Source: Onstottus_B sp035558335 (GTDB taxonomy: Bacteria > Acidobacteriota > Blastocatellia > UBA7656). From it: a DNA stretch of 16,772 nt. Numbering within the stretch: position 1 is the stretch's first letter; each line of letters starts with the position of its first letter. This document shows positions 12,939 through 16,772 of this stretch, one piece after another. The stretch spans positions 1-16,772 of the forward strand of contig DATMCM010000279.1 in NCBI GenBank assembly GCA_035558335.1, written 5' to 3'. The notes beneath the pieces are model-generated. The model ran no database searches. It was not told the origin of the DNA and saw only the letters and a program-made list of their open reading frames with translations. Position numbers and translations under genes: made by a program.

Positions 12939-15900
12939 ATGAATCAGAGGAACCGCGTGTGTTGGGCGAGGATACTTGTTTGCTCGGCTATCCTCCTGAC
13001 CTTCCCTCTCTGTTTCCTGATCTCTACCTCCGTACAAGCTCAGTACCACGTCGAAGTCCGAACAGTCGATGACGGACTTCCGCAGAACTCAGTCAATGCC
13101 ATCCTGCAGACCCACGATGGTTACATATGGCTCGCAACCAACGGCGGCCTGGCGCGTTACGACGGCGTGAGTTTCAAGACCTTCGATGTCGGCAACACTC
13201 CGGCGATGACGAGCAACCGCATTCTCTCACTATGTGAAGACCGGGAGGGCAGCCTCTGGATCGGCACCGAGAATCAGGGCCTCATGCGGTTGAAGAATGG
13301 AGAGCTCACCTCTTACCCCGAAGTCGAAGAAATCAAGAATCGGGCGGTGGCCGGCATCATTGAAGCCCGAGAGGGCGGCCTCTGGATGGCGACTGCCACC
13401 GCCCTCGTCAGGCTGAAGGACGGAGTGTTCACTTCTTACACCGGCGACTACGGGCTGCCTGCCGGGCTGGTGCCGTGGTCAAGGTCGATGATTGAAGATC
13501 AGCACGGGGATCTGTGGGTCGCACTCAATCGGGGGTTGTTTCGTCTCGCTAAAGAACGATCTACGCTCTACACGACACGAGAGGGTCTGCCCGACAATCG
13601 CGTCCATGCGGTTTGTGAAGATGGTGATGGCAGCCTGTGGGTAGGGACTGAGCGTGGGCTGGTGAGACTACGGGACGGGTCGTTCACCACCTATACGATG
13701 AAAGACGGGCTGTCCGACGATCACATCACCTGCATGACCTGGGATCGCGCGGGAAGCCTTTGGGTCGGCACGGCAGCTGGCGGGCTGATGCAGCGGACCG
13801 GCGCACGGTGGATGACTATTAGAACTGCAGACGGTCTCTCAGACGAAAACATCCGTTGCATTAGCGAAGATCGTGAGGGAAATCTGTGGGTCGGCACGAC
13901 AACTGGCGGGCTGAACCGGCTGAGGGAGAAGAAGCTGAAGTCGTACACCAAGACCGAAGGGTTTCCTGCGGCAAGCATCGTTCCCATCACCCAGGACCGG
14001 GCAGGCGATGTATGGATCGGCGCGACGTGTGGAGGCTTGATCCGCTTTCATGACGGACGCTTCACCACCATCTACGGGATGAAGGATGGCTTGCCGAATA
14101 ACTGTGTGTGGTCGCTTTGTGCTGACCGCGACGGCAGCCTCTGGATCGGGACGTGGGGCGACGGGTTGACTCACTTCAAGGAAGGGCGCTTCATCACTTA
14201 CGACCCCGATAACAGTGCCATGTCAGGGCGCGTCGTTAAAGCCATCTGGCAGGGGGGCGATGGCGCGCTCTGGGTCGGAACCGATGCGGGCCTGAACCGC
14301 TTACAGGATGGAAAATTCACCGTGTGGCGCGTCAGTGACGGGTCGATCAATGAACGCATCAATTTCATAACCGGAGACACTAAAGGGGCGCTCTGGATAT
14401 GCACCAACGCCGGTCTCAGCCGCTTCAAAGACGGTGCATTCACCAACTACACCACAGAGAGCGGGCTGTCGAACGCCAGCGTGCGGGTCATCCACGAGGA
14501 TGCAGAGGGCACGCTGTGGATGGGCACTTATGGCGGCGGGTTGAACCGGTTCAAGGATGGTCGGTTCACCCACTACGGCACGCGCGACGGTCTGTTTGAG
14601 GACACGGTCTCGCACATCCTTGAAGACCAGAACGGGAACCTGTGGATGAGCGGCAACAAAGGAATCTCACGTGTCAGCCGGAAAGAGTTGGACAACTTCG
14701 CCGAGGGGCGGGTGAAGGCGATCACCTCGATCTCCTACGGGGTGGCTGATGGCATGGCAAACCGCGAGTGCAACGGCGGCGGCCAGCCCGCTGGGTGGAA
14801 AACGCGCGAGGGCCACATGTGGTTTCCGACGGTCAAAGGACCAGTGGTCGTTGACCTCGGCAAAATCACTACCAACCGCCTTCCGCCGCTGATCGCCATT
14901 GAGCAGGCGTTGATAAACAAAACAGCAATTGACACGCGGCGTAACGCCGAGATACCAGCCGGCAAAGGCGATCTGGAGTTTCACTACACGGGACTGAGTT
15001 TCACCGCACCCGAGAAAGTACGATTCAAGTATCAACTCGAAGGCTATGACGATTCCTGGGTAAACGCAGGGGCGCGACGCGTGGCCTATTACACAAACGT
15101 TCCGCCGGGGCAGTACTCATTCCGTGTCATCGCCTTCAACGATGAGGGCGTCTGGAACGAGAGCGGCGCAGCGCTCACCTTCTATCTGCGCCCGCGCTTT
15201 TATCAGACCTGGTGGTTCTACGCGCTGGCTGCATCGAGTCTGGCCGCCGTAATCGTGCTGGTCTACAAGGGCCGGGTGAGGAAACTGCGCAAAGCAAACG
15301 CGGCGCAACAGGCTTTCTCCCGACTATTGATCGAGACCCAGGAGGCGGAACGCAAGCGCATCGCCGCCGAACTCCACGACAGCATCGGCCAGAGTCTGGC
15401 GATCATCCGGAACCTCGCGCTCGTCGGTTTGAGCACGCCGGAAGATCACAGTCAGGCTCTCGAGCAACTCGACGAGGTTTCGACCGCCGCTTCCGAGGCG
15501 CTCGTGGAAGTGAAAGCCGTCGCCCACAACCTTCGACCGTACCAGCTCGACCGGCTGGGGCTGACAAAAGCGCTCGACGCAATGGTAAAGGCGGTCTCCG
15601 ATTCCTCTGACATTCGCTTTAGCGCGGATATCGCCGAGCTTGACTCCGTCTTGCCGAAGGGGGCCGAGATTAACCTCTACCGTATCGTTCAGGAAAGCCT
15701 GAACAACATCGTCAAGCATTCCGCGGCAACCGAGGCCAGCGTCATCGTCAAAAGAGACGCGCAGCGCATCCTCGTTGAGATTCGAGATAACGGCAGAGGG
15801 TTTGTGCCGGGGAGCTCCGGCGACTCATCAGCCGGCGGGATGGGTCTTGTTGGGATTGCCGAGCGCGCGAAGATATTGGGCGCGAGGTGCGAGATCCACT

Positions 15901-15962
15901 CGGCTCCCGGCAAGGAGACGATCATCAGCATCAATGCGGCACTTGGAGAACTACCGAAATGA
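12939..15962 (+). CDS. Sensor histidine kinase with two seven-bladed periplasmic propellers (Reg_prop, Y_Y_Y, HisKA_3)
   Basis: This is a 1007-residue membrane sensor. A signal or anchor segment (~12-34) leads into a periplasmic region with 14 'GxLWxGT-xGL' blade motifs, their Trp at 64, 107, 149, 193, 234, 275, 317, 359, 402, 445, 486, 527, 569 and 628. Spacing is 41-44 residues except the last, which is 59. A Y_Y_Y-like beta domain (~675-750) and a membrane helix (~757-776) follow. The cytoplasmic part is a HisKA_3 dimerisation domain with phospho-acceptor His813 in ELHDSIGQSL, which contains the DxxxQ phosphatase motif. An ATPase domain follows, with N-box NNIVKHS (~922-928), DNGRGF (950-955) and GMGLVGIAERA. 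No receiver domain is fused. Its stop overlaps the regulator start (ATGA). The ligand is unknown; polysaccharide sensors share this architecture. Confidence 0.94.
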   Translation: MNQRNRVCWARILVCSAILLTFPLCFLISTSVQAQYHVEVRTVDDGLPQNSVNAILQTHDGYIWLATNGGLARYDGVSFKTFDVGNTPAMTSNRILSLCEDREGSLWIGTENQGLMRLKNGELTSYPEVEEIKNRAVAGIIEAREGGLWMATATALVRLKDGVFTSYTGDYGLPAGLVPWSRSMIEDQHGDLWVALNRGLFRLAKERSTLYTTREGLPDNRVHAVCEDGDGSLWVGTERGLVRLRDGSFTTYTMKDGLSDDHITCMTWDRAGSLWVGTAAGGLMQRTGARWMTIRTADGLSDENIRCISEDREGNLWVGTTTGGLNRLREKKLKSYTKTEGFPAASIVPITQDRAGDVWIGATCGGLIRFHDGRFTTIYGMKDGLPNNCVWSLCADRDGSLWIGTWGDGLTHFKEGRFITYDPDNSAMSGRVVKAIWQGGDGALWVGTDAGLNRLQDGKFTVWRVSDGSINERINFITGDTKGALWICTNAGLSRFKDGAFTNYTTESGLSNASVRVIHEDAEGTLWMGTYGGGLNRFKDGRFTHYGTRDGLFEDTVSHILEDQNGNLWMSGNKGISRVSRKELDNFAEGRVKAITSISYGVADGMANRECNGGGQPAGWKTREGHMWFPTVKGPVVVDLGKITTNRLPPLIAIEQALINKTAIDTRRNAEIPAGKGDLEFHYTGLSFTAPEKVRFKYQLEGYDDSWVNAGARRVAYYTNVPPGQYSFRVIAFNDEGVWNESGAALTFYLRPRFYQTWWFYALAASSLAAVIVLVYKGRVRKLRKANAAQQAFSRLLIETQEAERKRIAAELHDSIGQSLAIIRNLALVGLSTPEDHSQALEQLDEVSTAASEALVEVKAVAHNLRPYQLDRLGLTKALDAMVKAVSDSSDIRFSADIAELDSVLPKGAEINLYRIVQESLNNIVKHSAATEASVIVKRDAQRILVEIRDNGRGFVPGSSGDSSAGGMGLVGIAERAKILGARCEIHSAPGKETIISINAALGELPK
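13059..14858 (+). repeat. Fourteen degenerate in-frame repeats encoding propeller blades
   Basis: About 600 codons are built from units of about 42 codons. Each unit has the pattern DGL...(V/I)..(I/L)..D..G.LW.GT..GL.R..DG.FT.Y. DNA similarity between units is modest, so this is protein-level repetition and not a young tandem duplication. Fourteen blades suggest two stacked seven-bladed propellers. Confidence 0.85.
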
Positions 15963-16609
15963 AGACCGAAACACGAATGGTTATAGCCGATGACCATTCA
16001 ATCTTTCGCAAAGGATTGAGGGCCATCATCGAGGCAGAAAAGGGCATGGTGGTGATTGCAGAGGCAGCGAACGGAGAAGAAGCGATCAGGAAGATCGAGG
16101 AGCTCAGACCAGACGTTGCCATTCTGGATGTTGATATGCCGAAGATGGACGGCTTCCAGGTCGTGAAAGAGCTGCGTCGTACCAGGATCCCGGTCGAGTG
16201 CATATTTCTGACCATCCACAGCGAAGAAGACGTGTTCAACGAGGCGCTGAACCTGGGGGTGAAAGGTTATGTGCTGAAAGACAGTTCATCAACCGACATC
16301 GTCAACGCCATTCACGCCCTTCGGCAAGGGCACCATTACACCAGCCCTTCCATCACCACCCACCTCATCAACCGCAGCCAGCATTCTGGCTCGCTTGTCC
16401 AGAAGGCGAGTGTCAAAGACCTTACCCCGACCGAAAGGCGCATCCTGCAGATGATCGCCGATTACAAGACCAGCAAACAAATTGCCCACGAGCTCTTCAT
16501 TCACTACCGCACAGTGGATAACCACCGAACGAACATCTCCGCGAAACTTGGACTCCGTGGGAGCCACGCATTGATCAAGTTCGCCCTCCAGCATCAATCG
16601 GAACTTTAA
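15959..16609 (+). CDS. NarL/LuxR-type response regulator, partner of the propeller kinase
   Basis: This 216-residue regulator has a receiver domain (~7-120) with the acidic pair Asp11/Asp12 in IADDHS, the phospho-acceptor Asp57 in AILDVDMPKMDG, switch Thr85 and Lys107 in VLKDSS. A C-terminal LuxR-type helix-turn-helix (~155-200) has LTPTERRILQMIA, KQIAHELFIHYRTVDNHR and ISAKLGL. The frame is open upstream to 15887, but the ATG at 15959 overlaps the kinase TGA by 4 nt, starts the receiver at the right residue and has GGAG upstream, so it is the start. The pair should form one signalling system. No target genes can be named from the window. Confidence 0.95.
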   Translation: MKTETRMVIADDHSIFRKGLRAIIEAEKGMVVIAEAANGEEAIRKIEELRPDVAILDVDMPKMDGFQVVKELRRTRIPVECIFLTIHSEEDVFNEALNLGVKGYVLKDSSSTDIVNAIHALRQGHHYTSPSITTHLINRSQHSGSLVQKASVKDLTPTERRILQMIADYKTSKQIAHELFIHYRTVDNHRTNISAKLGLRGSHALIKFALQHQSEL

Positions 16610-16631
16610 TCAGAGCGGATGCACCGTGCGG

Positions 16632-16719
16632 CTCTGCGGGTCTTGGCGTCTTTGCGCGAAAAGGGTCCTGGCGGATTGCTATTTCGCGCAGAGACGCAAA
16701 GCTCCGCAAAGACGCTAAG
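16632..16719. repeat. CTCTGCG/GGCGTCT repeat, copy 2: long imperfect hairpin after the response regulator
   Basis: The left arm (16632-16662), containing GGCGTCTTTGCGCGAAA, pairs imperfectly with the right arm (16682-16719), which starts TTTCGCGCAGAGACGCAAAG, across a ~19-nt loop. It lies 23 nt past the regulator stop and is followed by TTTT at 16723-16726, so it could also serve as a terminator. The remainder to the window end shows no gene. Confidence 0.65.
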
Positions 16720-16772
16720 TAGTTTTCGGATGCCCTTGATGTGATGAAGTCCGGCTTTTAATCGCACCCTTC

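Noticed and set aside
13059..14858. Possible CRISPR or tandem DNA repeat array
   Set aside because: The periodicity is about 126 bp, in frame and degenerate at DNA level; it encodes propeller blades.
16610..16772. tRNA or small gene at the right edge
   Set aside because: The stretch is explained by the CTCTGCG hairpin; no cloverleaf or coding signal is visible.

Overview
The window is about 16.8 kb of GC-rich, densely coded bacterial chromosome. There are no phage or transposase genes, no tRNA or rRNA and no CRISPR array. Gene content suggests a soil or sediment bacterium, most likely Acidobacteriota (possibly Blastocatellia). The hints are the F-type ATPase stalk genes with paired b and b' subunits, a secreted carboxypeptidase-Q-like M28 peptidase, a giant periplasmic beta-propeller histidine kinase, and long imperfect inverted repeats in the gaps between genes. 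The taxon is inferred from gene style only and is tentative.

Layout. Positions 1-2172 (minus strand) hold the start of an ATP synthase operon, atpF'-atpF-atpH-atpA. The genes are tightly coupled, a TTGACA-type promoter candidate lies just upstream, and atpA runs off the left edge. Positions 2441-7454 (minus) hold a three-gene catabolic operon: carboxyltransferase subunit, biotin carboxylase/BCCP subunit, acyl-CoA dehydrogenase. Positions 7680-10888 (plus, divergent) hold an AMP-forming acyl-CoA synthetase and an AtuA-family (DUF1446) protein. Together these five genes look like an acyl-CoA activation, dehydrogenation and biotin-dependent carboxylation module, as used for leucine/isovalerate (Liu) or acyclic terpenes (Atu). 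The substrate cannot be fixed from sequence. No enoyl-CoA hydratase, HMG-CoA lyase or dedicated regulator is in the window.

Positions 10967-12445 (minus) hold the exported M28 peptidase, convergent with the AtuA-like gene. Positions 12446-12938 have no convincing gene but contain nested palindromes and a promoter candidate. Positions 12939-16609 (plus) hold a two-component pair with an ATGA overlap: a 1007-residue sensor kinase with 14 propeller-blade motifs, and a NarL/LuxR-type response regulator.

The most unusual feature is in the spacers. Most gaps around the catabolic genes and the regulatory pair contain an imperfect inverted repeat. At least three sequence families are visible: one copy of an 81-bp hairpin, two copies of a GGATC/GATCC-rich hairpin, and two loci with a CTCTGCG/GGCGTCT motif. 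One of these elements supplies the last four codons and the stop of the AtuA-like gene, and another sits 13 nt from a start codon that has no visible ribosome binding site.
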